The position numbers were made by a program, and so were the translations under genes. A stretch of 64,000 nucleotides of DNA from Candidatus Woesearchaeota archaeon. GTDB lineage: Archaea > Nanobdellota > Nanobdellia > Woesearchaeales > JABGUJ01. The stretch lies in the NCBI GenBank assembly GCA_018646625.1, contig JABGUJ010000002.1, positions 288,843 to 352,842 of the forward strand, read 5' to 3'. The notes under the pieces were generated by a model. The model saw nothing but the letters and a program-made list of their open reading frames with translations, was not told the DNA's origin and ran no database searches. The first letter of the stretch is position 1. Every line of letters starts with the position of its first letter. Below are positions 25,462 through 33,795 of the stretch, one piece after another.

Positions 25462-26193
25462 TTATTTCTTAGCTTTTTTCCAGAGAATTTCAAAGTTTTT
25501 CTTGTAACTTTCTACAACTGCTTTGTTTTCTATTAGCAAAGCGTAAGGATCTTCTGTGAAAATAACAATTGCAACGTGGTTTCCACAAATTACTGTCTCT
25601 GTTAATTGTTCAAATTCTTGTGAAAGGAATCTTACTTCTGATCTGGGTCTTTTTCTTAATGTTTCTCCAAAGTCTCTTATAGATTCGTCAAAAACTTGTC
25701 TTGAAGGAAGTTTCTTTGCGATTCTTTTTGTGTGTAGGTTTTTCCACCAATGTTCACCCATGACTTCATAACAAACTTGTTTACCTCCACCGTATGTGAG
25801 ATATTCATTTCCTTTAGAACTTAGAAGTTTGGTGTATACTTCATTGATACCTCTGATTCCCTTGTAGATTGTTGCGGCATTGCTTTCTTGTGCAAAACTT
25901 TGTTTTTGTTTTAGCTCAGGTAAAAGTTGATGGAAACGTTTTCTTTTATCATCAATAAAGTCATCAAAATTTTCCGGATCGGTTGCTTGGTATACTTTGT
26001 GCTTGCCATGCATTATGTAACTAACAAGTCCTTTCTCAATTAGACTGTTGAGCGCTCTGTGAACAACAGAATTCTGAAGTTTTGATTTGTCTAAGATAGA
26101 ACCTGCAGTAGTTGAGCCAAGTTCTAATAGTGCAACGTAAATTGATATTTCGGCCCTTGTTAAGCCTAAATCTTCTAAAATCGATGTATCCAT
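25462..26193 (-). CDS. TrmB-family transcriptional regulator (pair 3)
   Basis: 243 residues. Winged helix ILEDLGLTRAEISIYVALLELGSTTAGSILDKSKLQ, linker, and sensor domain beginning YKGIRGINEVYTKLL with HWWKNLHTKRIAKK. ATG 26193 is chosen over ATG 26232: CTTAAATACT (26214-26223) lies about 27 nt upstream of it, so it is leaderless, and the extra 13 codons are not in its paralogues. Highly similar in layout to the regulator at 32188 (both have NSVVH in helix 3). Divergent from the lipoprotein at 26319. Confidence 0.85.
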   Translation of the reverse strand: MDTSILEDLGLTRAEISIYVALLELGSTTAGSILDKSKLQNSVVHRALNSLIEKGLVSYIMHGKHKVYQATDPENFDDFIDDKRKRFHQLLPELKQKQSFAQESNAATIYKGIRGINEVYTKLLSSKGNEYLTYGGGKQVCYEVMGEHWWKNLHTKRIAKKLPSRQVFDESIRDFGETLRKRPRSEVRFLSQEFEQLTETVICGNHVAIVIFTEDPYALLIENKAVVESYKKNFEILWKKAKK

Positions 26194-26237
26194 GACTTGT
26201 AAAGGGATAATGGAGTATTTAAGTCTTGTCATTGTAG

Positions 26238-26249
26238 TCTCAATTGAGA
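26238..26249. promoter_or_regulatory. Palindromic operator, pair 3
   Basis: TCTCAATTGAGA is a perfect 12-bp palindrome. It lies 2-3 nt upstream of the lipoprotein TATA element GATAAATATT (26251-26260) and about 15 nt upstream of the TrmB TATA (26214-26223), so it is positioned as an activator site for the lipoprotein. Confidence 0.6.
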
Positions 26250-26318
26250 GGATAAATATTGATATACTCAGCTTAGACCACTAACTTGTAACGAACTACC
26301 ATGTTGGAGGTGGATAGA

Positions 26319-27428
26319 ATGAATAAATTAATGATAGTAGTTTTAACTCTCACGATTATATTATTAGTTGGATGCGGAGGGGAAACTATAACTGGAAATG
26401 TTGTAAATGAACCAATTAAGATTGGTGTTATGACTATGACAACAGGAGATGTTGCATTTCTTGGACAGAACATTGTGAAGAGTGCAGAGTTGGCGGTAGA
26501 AGAATTAGAGTATGATAATGTTGAATTGATTATTGCAGATGTTGGTAATCTAGGAGAAGGGCGAAATACTGTAGCAGCATACAGAAAGTTAGTTGATGTT
26601 GATAAGGTCGAGATAATCATCGATGGAATGTTATCTGATGGAACGATGGCTGTTGCCCCATTATTGGATCAAGATGAAGTGGTTATGATTACTCCGTTAA
26701 CAGGTGGAGAGAATATTGATAATGCCGCAGAGTATTTGTTTCGAAACGGACCTTCGGATATTATTGCAGGAACAAAACCAGCCAAACAATTGTTAGAATT
26801 TGGCTTTGAGAATGTTGCACTATATACAGACAATGCAGAGTATACTCTAGATATCAGAAAACATTTTGTTTCAAGCTTTAGAGGAAAGATTGTTGTAGAT
26901 GAAGTAATTATTCCAGATAAATCAGATTATCGAGGAGAATTGAGTAAGATCACAAACGAAGTGGATGCGATTGTTATTAATACAGCCACAGGAATGTCTG
27001 CGCCTCATATGATAAAACAACTTTATGAACTAGGTAATGAGAAACCAATTTTTGTTAATTTCTTAGCGTTTAATGATAATGCGTTAGAGATTGCAGGTAA
27101 TGCTCTTGAAAATGTTTATGTATATGATCCTGAGTTTGATGAGACATCCAGTCTTACTACTATGTTTTTCTCCCAATATGAGAAGAAATATGGTGTTAAG
27201 TCAAACATACCGTTTCATGCAACAGGAACATATGATGCAATAAGAATGAGTGTTGAGGCTGTTGAGAAAGTAGGATATGATGGCAAGAAAGTGCACGACT
27301 ATCTGCTTGAGAATGTACAAGGTTGGCAAGGAATGAACGGAGTAGTGACTTTTGATGAAAAAGGAAATACTCAGACTGGCTTTGTGTTAAAACAGGTACG
27401 AAATGGTGAATTAGTTATGGCTGAATAA
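26319..27428 (+). CDS. Type I periplasmic-binding lipoprotein, pair 3
   Basis: 369 residues. Lipobox LVGC (Cys19), tag ITGNVV, then a type I binding domain (KIGVMTMTTGDVAFLGQNIVKSAE; AAYRKLVDVDKVEIII). ATG 26319 is chosen because GGAGGTGG lies 5 nt before it; an in-frame ATG at 26301 precedes that ribosome site. The ligand pocket cannot be read. The domain order and the segment ...GMNGVVTFDEKGNTQTGFVLKQVRNG match the other four paralogues. No transport partner nearby. Confidence 0.85.
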   Translation: MNKLMIVVLTLTIILLVGCGGETITGNVVNEPIKIGVMTMTTGDVAFLGQNIVKSAELAVEELEYDNVELIIADVGNLGEGRNTVAAYRKLVDVDKVEIIIDGMLSDGTMAVAPLLDQDEVVMITPLTGGENIDNAAEYLFRNGPSDIIAGTKPAKQLLEFGFENVALYTDNAEYTLDIRKHFVSSFRGKIVVDEVIIPDKSDYRGELSKITNEVDAIVINTATGMSAPHMIKQLYELGNEKPIFVNFLAFNDNALEIAGNALENVYVYDPEFDETSSLTTMFFSQYEKKYGVKSNIPFHATGTYDAIRMSVEAVEKVGYDGKKVHDYLLENVQGWQGMNGVVTFDEKGNTQTGFVLKQVRNGELVMAE

Positions 27429-27483
27429 GCCATTTCTTCTTATTTTCAAAGATTTTAAAAATGAGGTGGTGCTTCTTTAGATT

Positions 27484-28101
27484 ATGAGTGTGATATATTT
27501 TGCTACAGGAAATAAAGCGAAGCTTGAGCAATTGAAATATATATGTAGAAAATACTCTCCCAAGTCTGAGGTTGTTTCTTTAAAACATCTACATGGCGAG
27601 GAAGCAGAGTATGAAGAAATTGGTGAGAGTGCAGAAGAAATTGCAGTACAAGGTGCAGAATATCTCTTTTCTAAATTTAAAGTTCCTTTAGTTACTGAAG
27701 ATTCTATTATTGAAGTAGACTCGCTAGGCGGCAGACCTGGGTTGAGATCTCACAAGTATCTTAAGGATAATGGCAGAGCAGGTTTAATTAAAGAACTAAA
27801 GGATGAAGAAAATCGAACTGCGAGAATCACATCAGTTGTTGTGTATAAAGATGAAAATAATCTTAAAGTTTTCAAGAATGTTGTAGAAGGCAAAATAGCA
27901 AAAGAAGAAAGTTGGAGAGAAGATGCAACACTGTGGATTGGTCCAGTAGAACACGAGTTTGGAGGGGGCTTTAATTCGCATTTTATCGCAAATAGTTGTC
28001 CTGACAAAACTTTAGCAGACATGACTCCTGAAGAAGGTATAGAGTATGGTTATAGAGAGAAGAATTTTATTGAGTTGTTAGAATTTCTTAAGAATCAATA
28101 G
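27484..28101 (+). CDS. rdgB: RdgB/HAM1-type non-canonical purine NTP pyrophosphatase
   Basis: 205 residues. Hydrolyses ITP, dITP and XTP to monophosphates, keeping inosine and xanthine out of nucleic acids. Hallmarks: FATGNKAKL at the N-terminus, EDSIIEVDSLGGRPGLRSHKY in the middle and a Ser/Cys rich S-C-P-D-K-T-L-A-D-M segment near the end. AGGTGGTG precedes the ATG. Tail overlaps the M50 protease gene on the opposite strand by 7 nt. Confidence 0.9.
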   Translation: MSVIYFATGNKAKLEQLKYICRKYSPKSEVVSLKHLHGEEAEYEEIGESAEEIAVQGAEYLFSKFKVPLVTEDSIIEVDSLGGRPGLRSHKYLKDNGRAGLIKELKDEENRTARITSVVVYKDENNLKVFKNVVEGKIAKEESWREDATLWIGPVEHEFGGGFNSHFIANSCPDKTLADMTPEEGIEYGYREKNFIELLEFLKNQ

Positions 28102-28711
28102 GTCATTGCAGACTGTGTGAAGAGCAACAATATTATTCCTATTGCAACCATAACACCATAGATTATTTTATTCCAGCGCAATATTTTCTTACCGTCAAAC
28201 ATTCCAAAGGGGATCATGTTAAACAAAGCTAACCAAGTGTTAATAGTTGCGCCGTAGACAGAAGCGATCTTTAAGAATGGCATAGGCACTAAGAAGAACA
28301 AAGCTATGAATACTAGAGTTAATATTAAATTTGCAATAGGCCGGCTGCAGAGATAATGCCGTTCTGTTTCTTGTTAATGTGTCCATGAATAAGAACCGCG
28401 CCAGGTGCTGCAAATATGAAACCAGTGAAGGCAAGAACTATTGCAAGAATTAACATTTTGTCGTCGGAACGAAACTCTGCCGCGCATTTGTACTTTTGTG
28501 CTACTACTTTGTGCGCCAGCTCATGTAATAAGAAACCCAGACCGACGGTTATTGCAGCCATTAGAAAGATTATTATGAATCCTAATGAGAACTTTAAACC
28601 AGCTAAAGCAATTGAGAAAGCCAATGAAATGGCCGCCCATGATTTTAGTAATGCAATTAACTCGATGTTCGATGTGTTAATTCCCGCAAACCAATATGTC
28701 TTATAACGCAT
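28095..28711 (-). pseudogene. M50 site-2 protease-like gene with a single frameshift
   Basis: A multi-pass intramembrane metalloprotease. The first reading frame (28325-28711) holds HELAHK, the zinc and catalytic residues in membrane segment 2-3, and ends early at AAGLLQI. The rest (28095-28301 and joining sequence) continues in another frame with NTWLALFNMIPFGMFDGKKIL, the family's second motif carrying the third metal ligand Asp. Adding one C at GGCC (28339-28342, minus-strand GGCC) restores a continuous 205-residue protein with AAGPIANLIL. So this is either a mutation, a frameshift product or a sequencing error in a C run. It lies after the radical SAM gene in a minus-strand operon. Confidence 0.8.
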
Positions 28712-28712
28712 T

Positions 28713-30107
28713 TTATTTATCAGAGTTGTACAAATATTTCATATAATCTGAGTTTTGAGAGCACCATCTGTTTAAAATACCTTTGCCAGCAAGTTTGATT
28801 AAAGGATGGCCAGGAACGTAGTTCGATACATCGGAGAATAATGAACGCATTGCGTTTGATCCTGTCTCGAACACAATATTAACGGCATCAGTTAATGCTT
28901 TCGTGCAAGAGTAGAAGTCTCTGAAGCTATCTATCATTCCTTGTTGAAGTTCGAAAGGAGTCATAAGTTTTGGTTCGAAAACTGCATGCATTCCATCATA
29001 GTACTGCCACATTCTATGTAAAAGTCTTTTTGAAGATTCCATATCAGCAAAAACTTCTGTACCAACTAACGGGGTTAATACCATGTATTGTACTGTGTCA
29101 ATATTAAAGTCATGACAAAAGTCAGAAGTGTATGAAAATACGCTTTTATCGTCTTTATCGCTACCGAACATAAACATACCATGAATATCAATGCCGTGGT
29201 CGTGAAAGATTTTGATTGACTGTTTAATATTATCTACATTCTGTGCTTTGTTTAGATGTTTCAAGGTCTCAGGATTTACAGACTCGAAACCCACATAAAC
29301 TTGATCACATCCTTGATCTGCCATCTTCGCAACAAGTTTTGGATCGTTGGTCACGTCAGTTCGCACTTGTGATGACCATTTGAAATCCAAACCTTGTTGT
29401 TTCATTTTTCTCAACAATTCGTATGTTCTGGTTTTATTTGCTGTAAAATTATCGTCATAGAAGAATACTTTCTTAGGATCGTGTGCTTCTAGTGTCTGCA
29501 CAACTCGGTCTGTGCTTAAGGTTCTGTATCCTCTTCCAAACATTTTAGTTACGGAACAGAATGTACAACCAAATGGACAACCACGTGATGTGATAACTGG
29601 TGTGCTCAATAGCTTTTTGTTGTTGGCCAACAATGAAAAGTCTGGAATAGGGACTTCATCTAATTTTTCTAATAAAGATGTTTTGACTATTTTGTCTTTG
29701 ATTTTTCCTTCAATAACATCCACAATAACTTTCTCTCCTTCTCCAACAATAATCTGATCTGCAAATTTAAGCGCCTCTTGATTCATAAACGTAACATGTA
29801 TTCCACCCATAATCACTTTTCGATTTGGATGCTTTGCTTTGAACATCATCGCAAGTTCATATGCTCGAGGAATTGTAGATGATAATCCAGTGAGACAAAG
29901 GATGTCCGCATCAAGATCATTAAGTGCAAGTTGTCGACCTAACATATGTTCATTAATAACTTGAACATCGTGTCCTCTTTCTTTCAGAATTGTCGCAAGA
30001 TATATTGGACCCATTAATGGAAGATTCATAGATCTACTAAATACATTTGTTTTTCCTAAAGCTTCTACAAAAAGTACTTTTTTTCTCTGTAATTGTTTTG
30101 TTTTCAT
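28713..30107 (-). CDS. B12-binding radical SAM protein
   Basis: 464 residues. Cobalamin-binding-like N-terminal domain (GPIYLATILKERGHDVQVINE, GGIHVTFMNQEALKF, VGEGE), then radical SAM with SRGCPFGCTFCS (classic CX3CX2C), VFFYDDNFTANK and YVGFESVNPETLKHLNKAQ. C-terminal ~110 residues are a family-specific helical tail. Follows the membrane protein at 30104 with a 4-nt overlap and is followed 1 nt later by the M50 gene. Such proteins modify lipids, cofactors or tRNAs; the substrate is unknown. Confidence 0.85.
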   Translation of the reverse strand: MKTKQLQRKKVLFVEALGKTNVFSRSMNLPLMGPIYLATILKERGHDVQVINEHMLGRQLALNDLDADILCLTGLSSTIPRAYELAMMFKAKHPNRKVIMGGIHVTFMNQEALKFADQIIVGEGEKVIVDVIEGKIKDKIVKTSLLEKLDEVPIPDFSLLANNKKLLSTPVITSRGCPFGCTFCSVTKMFGRGYRTLSTDRVVQTLEAHDPKKVFFYDDNFTANKTRTYELLRKMKQQGLDFKWSSQVRTDVTNDPKLVAKMADQGCDQVYVGFESVNPETLKHLNKAQNVDNIKQSIKIFHDHGIDIHGMFMFGSDKDDKSVFSYTSDFCHDFNIDTVQYMVLTPLVGTEVFADMESSKRLLHRMWQYYDGMHAVFEPKLMTPFELQQGMIDSFRDFYSCTKALTDAVNIVFETGSNAMRSLFSDVSNYVPGHPLIKLAGKGILNRWCSQNSDYMKYLYNSDK

Positions 30108-30580
30108 TTACTGTCATACCTCTTTAATGTGAAAAGACTGGCACCAAAAAGTATCAATGATACTGGCCATAGTTTTGATGAAAGTGAAAATACTAACATG
30201 AATGTTGCACAAAGAATCGCCAACATTAGTCCTACAAATAATATTACTCGGTGTCTCTTAAAAAAATATGAGACTAGTAAAGAAGATCCACCAAAGCCAA
30301 TGAATAGTGGCCACAAGTATGCTAAAGAATACCAACTTGTGAAATTACAATAGAAAAATAATATGCTAGCTTGCATTATGTAAGATCCAATTGCAATAAA
30401 TGCAATATTCTTTCTCCTTCTGTTGTTATACAACATAAGAAAGCCACCACCAAGAAATAATGGAAGAAATGGCCAGAATTTGTATACTCCAGGAATCACT
30501 CCGAAATTATCTAGTAAAAGTAATAATCCTAAGAAGATAACCAGAATTGAGAATGGATAAATGCTGTTACGCGTTGTCAT
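30104..30580 (-). CDS. Small polytopic membrane protein, LiaI/LiaF-like TM region
   Basis: 158 residues with about five membrane segments and almost no soluble part. The first pair (LVIFLGLLLLLDNFGVIPG) plus FWPFLPLFLGGGFLML and later LWPVSLILFGASLFTLKR give the WP(x)(L/I)..G pattern of the LiaI-LiaF-like/DUF5668 transmembrane domain, a family linked to envelope stress. It opens an operon with the B12 radical SAM protein (overlap 4 nt) and the M50 protease, which would fit a membrane-maintenance role (inference). Confidence 0.55.
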   Translation of the reverse strand: MTTRNSIYPFSILVIFLGLLLLLDNFGVIPGVYKFWPFLPLFLGGGFLMLYNNRRRKNIAFIAIGSYIMQASILFFYCNFTSWYSLAYLWPLFIGFGGSSLLVSYFFKRHRVILFVGLMLAILCATFMLVFSLSSKLWPVSLILFGASLFTLKRYDSK

Positions 30581-30624
30581 GATGTATTTGTCCTGGGCGT
30601 ATTTAAAAAGCTGTTGGTATGTGG

Positions 30625-30660
30625 TCGAGAAATGAGAAGAAAAAGAAAAAAAGAAAAAAA
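30625..30660 (-). terminator. T-rich terminator after the pair 4 lipoprotein
   Basis: On the minus strand the stop codon of the lipoprotein is followed by TTTTTTTCTTTTTTTCTTTTTC, an uninterrupted pyrimidine/T tract with no hairpin. Archaeal RNA polymerase terminates at such oligo-T runs. Confidence 0.6.
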
Positions 30661-31776
30661 TTAAATTGTCACCATAGCTCCATGTTGAACTGTTTTAGCA
30701 ACATATTCTTTGATGAATCCACCTTTGCCATCGCTAACAAGAGTTCCAGACACACCTTCGAAAACCGTTACTTCGCTTAGATACTTTTGAAGTACTTTAG
30801 TATCTGTGCTTCCTGTTTCTCTCATCGCTTTAGCAAGTAGCATCACAGCATCGTATGCAGAGTCACCACCAATTTGTACAGGTGTTTTGAATTTCTCAAC
30901 ATATTTTGCTTCAAAGTCCTCGCTCGGAGTTAGGAATGTTAAGAATTCCATTCCTTCGTATGCGCCTTGTGCTGCTCCTAAAGTATCATCATCTACACTT
31001 AATGAATACATCGGAACATCGATCTCAAGTTCTCTTACTTGTTTACCTACTAGAGCACCAACCATCATACATCCACCAGATGTAGATACAATTGCATCTA
31101 AATCTTTTTGAGCTTTGATCTTAACTGCGTCAGCGTATGGATCTTTGTCTGCAGGATCAGGTTCTACATTTAGTACAACTTCCCCTCCAAGTTCTTCAAA
31201 ACGATCTTGGAAAGCAGATGTTTGATCTTTAACCCAAACGTTTTGCGCTCCTATGATGGCTACCTTTCTATGACCTTTTTTAAACACATAGTCTGCAAGA
31301 TCTTTTGAAAGATATGAATCATGAGGCCATGTGTTAAAAATAAATTCACTGGCTTCGTTAAAGTCCTTCACTCCTAATGATGGAGATATCATAAGAACTT
31401 CTTTTTCATCAGCAAGATCAACTAATGGTAATCCTGTGTGGGACCAAGTTGTTCCAATGATGATGTCAACTTTGTTAACGTCAGTTAACTTTCGAAATGC
31501 GCTCAATGCTTTTTTTGGATCGCTTTGATCATCTTCATGAATCACTTCCAAAAGTTTTCCGTTAATTCCACCTTGTGTGTTTATTTCTTCTACAGCCATG
31601 TCAATACTGTTTCTTGAAGCGATACCCCAAGATGCACCATCACCAGTTAGTATGAGAATACTTCCTATTCTGATGGATTCTGGCTCAACGACTTTGCCGC
31701 TGATATTTTGTGTGCTACATCCAGCTATAATGACTAGCATGAATATAGCTACTGCTACTTTGTATACTTGTTTCAT
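30661..31776 (-). CDS. Type I periplasmic-binding lipoprotein, pair 4
   Basis: 371 residues. Lipobox IAGC (Cys20), tag ISGKVV, then the binding domain (RIGSILILTGDGASWGIASRNSIDMAVEEINTQGGINGK). Very close in design to the pair 5 lipoprotein (shared WG...AV.EIN..GGINGK..., NLWPHD/NTWPHD, SGA/VSGTLVSDGKGG). ATG 31776 is preferred over a frame starting TTG nine bases upstream; AGGAGGTTGG precedes it, exactly as in pair 1. The upstream small membrane gene (31798) is 21 nt away. A T-rich terminator follows. Confidence 0.88.
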   Translation of the reverse strand: MKQVYKVAVAIFMLVIIAGCSTQNISGKVVEPESIRIGSILILTGDGASWGIASRNSIDMAVEEINTQGGINGKLLEVIHEDDQSDPKKALSAFRKLTDVNKVDIIIGTTWSHTGLPLVDLADEKEVLMISPSLGVKDFNEASEFIFNTWPHDSYLSKDLADYVFKKGHRKVAIIGAQNVWVKDQTSAFQDRFEELGGEVVLNVEPDPADKDPYADAVKIKAQKDLDAIVSTSGGCMMVGALVGKQVRELEIDVPMYSLSVDDDTLGAAQGAYEGMEFLTFLTPSEDFEAKYVEKFKTPVQIGGDSAYDAVMLLAKAMRETGSTDTKVLQKYLSEVTVFEGVSGTLVSDGKGGFIKEYVAKTVQHGAMVTI

Positions 31777-31797
31777 TTTTGCCAACCTCCTTTTTAA

Positions 31798-32070
31798 TTA
31801 CTTAAAAAATTCATCCAATGTTTTAGGATCGCTACATCTTTGTGGAGAACAGCTTGTTACTGTTTTATCGTCCCCATCAATGATATGAGTTATGCCACCG
31901 CTAAGTCTTATTGTTGCAGTGTTTTTATTTTGGTAATTATCTTTACATTGCTGTAATTGTGTTTGCGCTTCAGCAATTTTTGTTTCGTAATGTTTGTTTA
32001 GGAAGTAACCGCCAATTCCTAAAACAACCGTGAAAACGGGAATTGTAATTTTGTTCAAATAATTCTTCAT
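31798..32070 (-). CDS. Small bitopic membrane protein in the pair 4 lipoprotein operon
   Basis: 90 residues. One membrane segment at about 8-27 (ITIPVFTVVLGIGGYFL), then a coiled-coil stretch and an outside-facing domain with three cysteines (CK..., CSPQRC). ATG 32070 is chosen, with GGTTGGGTG shortly before it. It precedes the lipoprotein by 21 nt on the same strand and lies behind the operator that this pair shares, so its expression is probably tied to the lipoprotein's. I do not recognise a family; partner or anchor of the lipoprotein is inference. Confidence 0.6.
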   Translation of the reverse strand: MKNYLNKITIPVFTVVLGIGGYFLNKHYETKIAEAQTQLQQCKDNYQNKNTATIRLSGGITHIIDGDDKTVTSCSPQRCSDPKTLDEFFK

Positions 32071-32128
32071 CTTAGCACCCAACCTTTTTGTTATTATCAA
32101 TAAGTGGCAACAAGTATATAAACATTAG

Positions 32129-32146
32129 TTCTCCATTTTCGGAGGA
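32129..32146. promoter_or_regulatory. Inverted-repeat operator, pair 4
   Basis: TTCTCC and GGAGGA arms flank ATTTTC, a near-perfect inverted repeat. TATATAAA (32115-32122) for the minus-strand genes lies 6 nt away; the TrmB TATA element TTAATATA (32158-32165) is 11 nt on the other side and 27 nt from its ATG. Confidence 0.5.
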
Positions 32147-32187
32147 TAAACGGAAGATTAATATAGTTCAAAGCATTTAACAAGAGC

Positions 32188-32910
32188 ATGAATGTGAAGA
32201 TACTCGAGGATATAGGCCTTACAAATGCCGAAATCAAGATATATTTGGCTTTATTAGAGCTCGGCACAAGCACCGCAGGGCCCATCCTAGACAAGACGGG
32301 GTTGCAAAATTCAGTAGTCCATATGACCTTGAATAAGCTCATAGAGAAAGGGCTGGTTTCTTTTGTCAAAGAAGGTCAAAGAAGACATTATCAAGCAGCA
32401 AACCCAAATCATATTATTGAATTCATTAATGAAAAAAAGGAAAGGTTTCAAAGTATTCTCCCAGAGTTATTGGTAAAACAACAAACAGCTAAAGCAAAAC
32501 CTGAAGTTGTAACGTTCAGAGGAATAAAAGGAGTAAAAGAATTGTTGTTAGAGTTGTTAGAAGCAGGAGGTAAGGACCATCATACATTCGGTTCAACAGA
32601 AAGATCATTAATGTTGGGAGAAGAATGGTGGATAAACTATCATAAAAAAAGAGCAGAGAAAGGGATCTTTGCAAGATTGATGTTTAACGAATCTCTTTCA
32701 TCTTGGAAAGCAGAAGTAAAGTATCCTAAAGCAGAAGTGCGTTATACTAAAGCAGGATTTGAACCACTGACAGAAACAATAATTAGAAATGACAAGATAG
32801 GAATGATAATTTGGTTAGATAAACCAATTGGTGTATTGATACATAATATCTCAGCAGCAGAAAGTTATGATAGTTTCTTTAACATGATGTGGAAGAATTC
32901 ATTTAGTTAA
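32188..32910 (+). CDS. TrmB-family transcriptional regulator (pair 4)
   Basis: 240 residues. Winged helix KILEDIGLTNAEIKIYLALLELGTSTAGPILDKTGLQ, then FRGIKGVKELLLELLEAGGKDHHTFG and WWINYHKKRAEKGIFARLM in the sensor domain. TTAATATA lies 27 nt before ATG 32188, so leaderless. Its last 12 nt overlap the convergent TrmB of pair 5, so two regulators sit tail to tail between two lipoprotein genes that point outward. Paralogous to the regulator at 25462. Confidence 0.85.
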   Translation: MNVKILEDIGLTNAEIKIYLALLELGTSTAGPILDKTGLQNSVVHMTLNKLIEKGLVSFVKEGQRRHYQAANPNHIIEFINEKKERFQSILPELLVKQQTAKAKPEVVTFRGIKGVKELLLELLEAGGKDHHTFGSTERSLMLGEEWWINYHKKRAEKGIFARLMFNESLSSWKAEVKYPKAEVRYTKAGFEPLTETIIRNDKIGMIIWLDKPIGVLIHNISAAESYDSFFNMMWKNSFS

Positions 32911-33663
32911 TTTCTTACTTAGTTTCCAGAATTCGTCGAAGTATTCTCTAAACGATCGCGTTATGTCATCGCTGACGATCTCTACCGCAATAGGATTAAT
33001 TGATTGAATCATTATTAAGGTTGCATTTTTGTACATAAAGAAAAGTGCCGGCGTGACAACATCTATCGGCATGTATCTTGAATCGCAACCTTCAAACGAA
33101 TTTCGGTTCTTTAAAATTTTGATATCAGTATCTTTATTGAAAAGAAGTTTACACTTCAAACCTTCTTCAATTCGTCTCAAATGATCTTTTTGCCAGTATA
33201 TGTGTTGCTCATCTGGTTGTTCTGCAGGTATGCCCAGACAGTAATATTCGTCTCCGCGTTTTAAAGACAAATATAGATGCTCATGCGCAGTTCTAATACC
33301 TTTGAACCCTTGATATACTTTCACGCTTTGAACCTCACTCGATTCATTATGAAAGGATTCTAGTTGAGGTAAGAAGTTTTCAAAATCTCTTTTTAATTCC
33401 TTCAAATTGTTTTCTTTAGCAGTAATGTAATCTTTTATTCTTGAAGGCTCAACAGCTTGAAAATAAGTCACACCGTTTTGTTTAACATGAGATGCTAAAC
33501 CTTTTTTTTCAAGCTTGTCTAAGATGCTGTACAGTTTTGATCTAGACACTTGCGACTCTTTTGCAATTGGACCGGTGGAGCTTGAGCCAAGTCTTAGAAG
33601 TGCTAAATATGCTTTGATTTCTCCTGGCGTTAATCCGAGCTCTTCCAATATCTTCGTGTTCAT
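32899..33663 (-). CDS. TrmB-family transcriptional regulator (pair 5)
   Basis: 254 residues. Winged helix ILEELGLTPGEIKAYLALLRLGSSSTGPIAKESQVSRSK, linker rich in Lys/Glu, sensor domain from YQGFKGIRTAHEHL onward. CTTAAATAGA (about 33684-33693) lies 27 nt before ATG 33663, leaderless. Closest in helix 3 to the pair 2 regulator (VSRSKLY/VSRSKVY). Probably controls the lipoprotein at 33796. Confidence 0.85.
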   Translation of the reverse strand: MNTKILEELGLTPGEIKAYLALLRLGSSSTGPIAKESQVSRSKLYSILDKLEKKGLASHVKQNGVTYFQAVEPSRIKDYITAKENNLKELKRDFENFLPQLESFHNESSEVQSVKVYQGFKGIRTAHEHLYLSLKRGDEYYCLGIPAEQPDEQHIYWQKDHLRRIEEGLKCKLLFNKDTDIKILKNRNSFEGCDSRYMPIDVVTPALFFMYKNATLIMIQSINPIAVEIVSDDITRSFREYFDEFWKLSKKLTK

Positions 33664-33704
33664 AATTATAGTGATAGAGGGGTTCTATTTAAGTATTTGT
33701 ATTT

Positions 33705-33727
33705 TGTGTCCCACAAAGGGGAACACA
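33705..33727. promoter_or_regulatory. Imperfect palindromic operator, pair 5
   Basis: A 23-bp imperfect palindrome with outer arms TGTGT and ACACA and inner CCC/GGG bases. It ends 3 nt before the lipoprotein TATA element TTTATATATT (33731-33740); the TrmB TATA lies 12 nt on the other side. Same layout as pairs 1-4. Confidence 0.5.
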
Positions 33728-33795
33728 GGATTTATATATTGTTCGTCACTCATTTGTTGTAACAAATAAACTAGATTTGTTGGAGAGGTTGAAAA

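Noticed and set aside
28416-28706. Plus-strand ORF opposite the M50 protease
   Set aside because: Antisense shadow of HELAHK-bearing minus-strand frame; no motif of its own.
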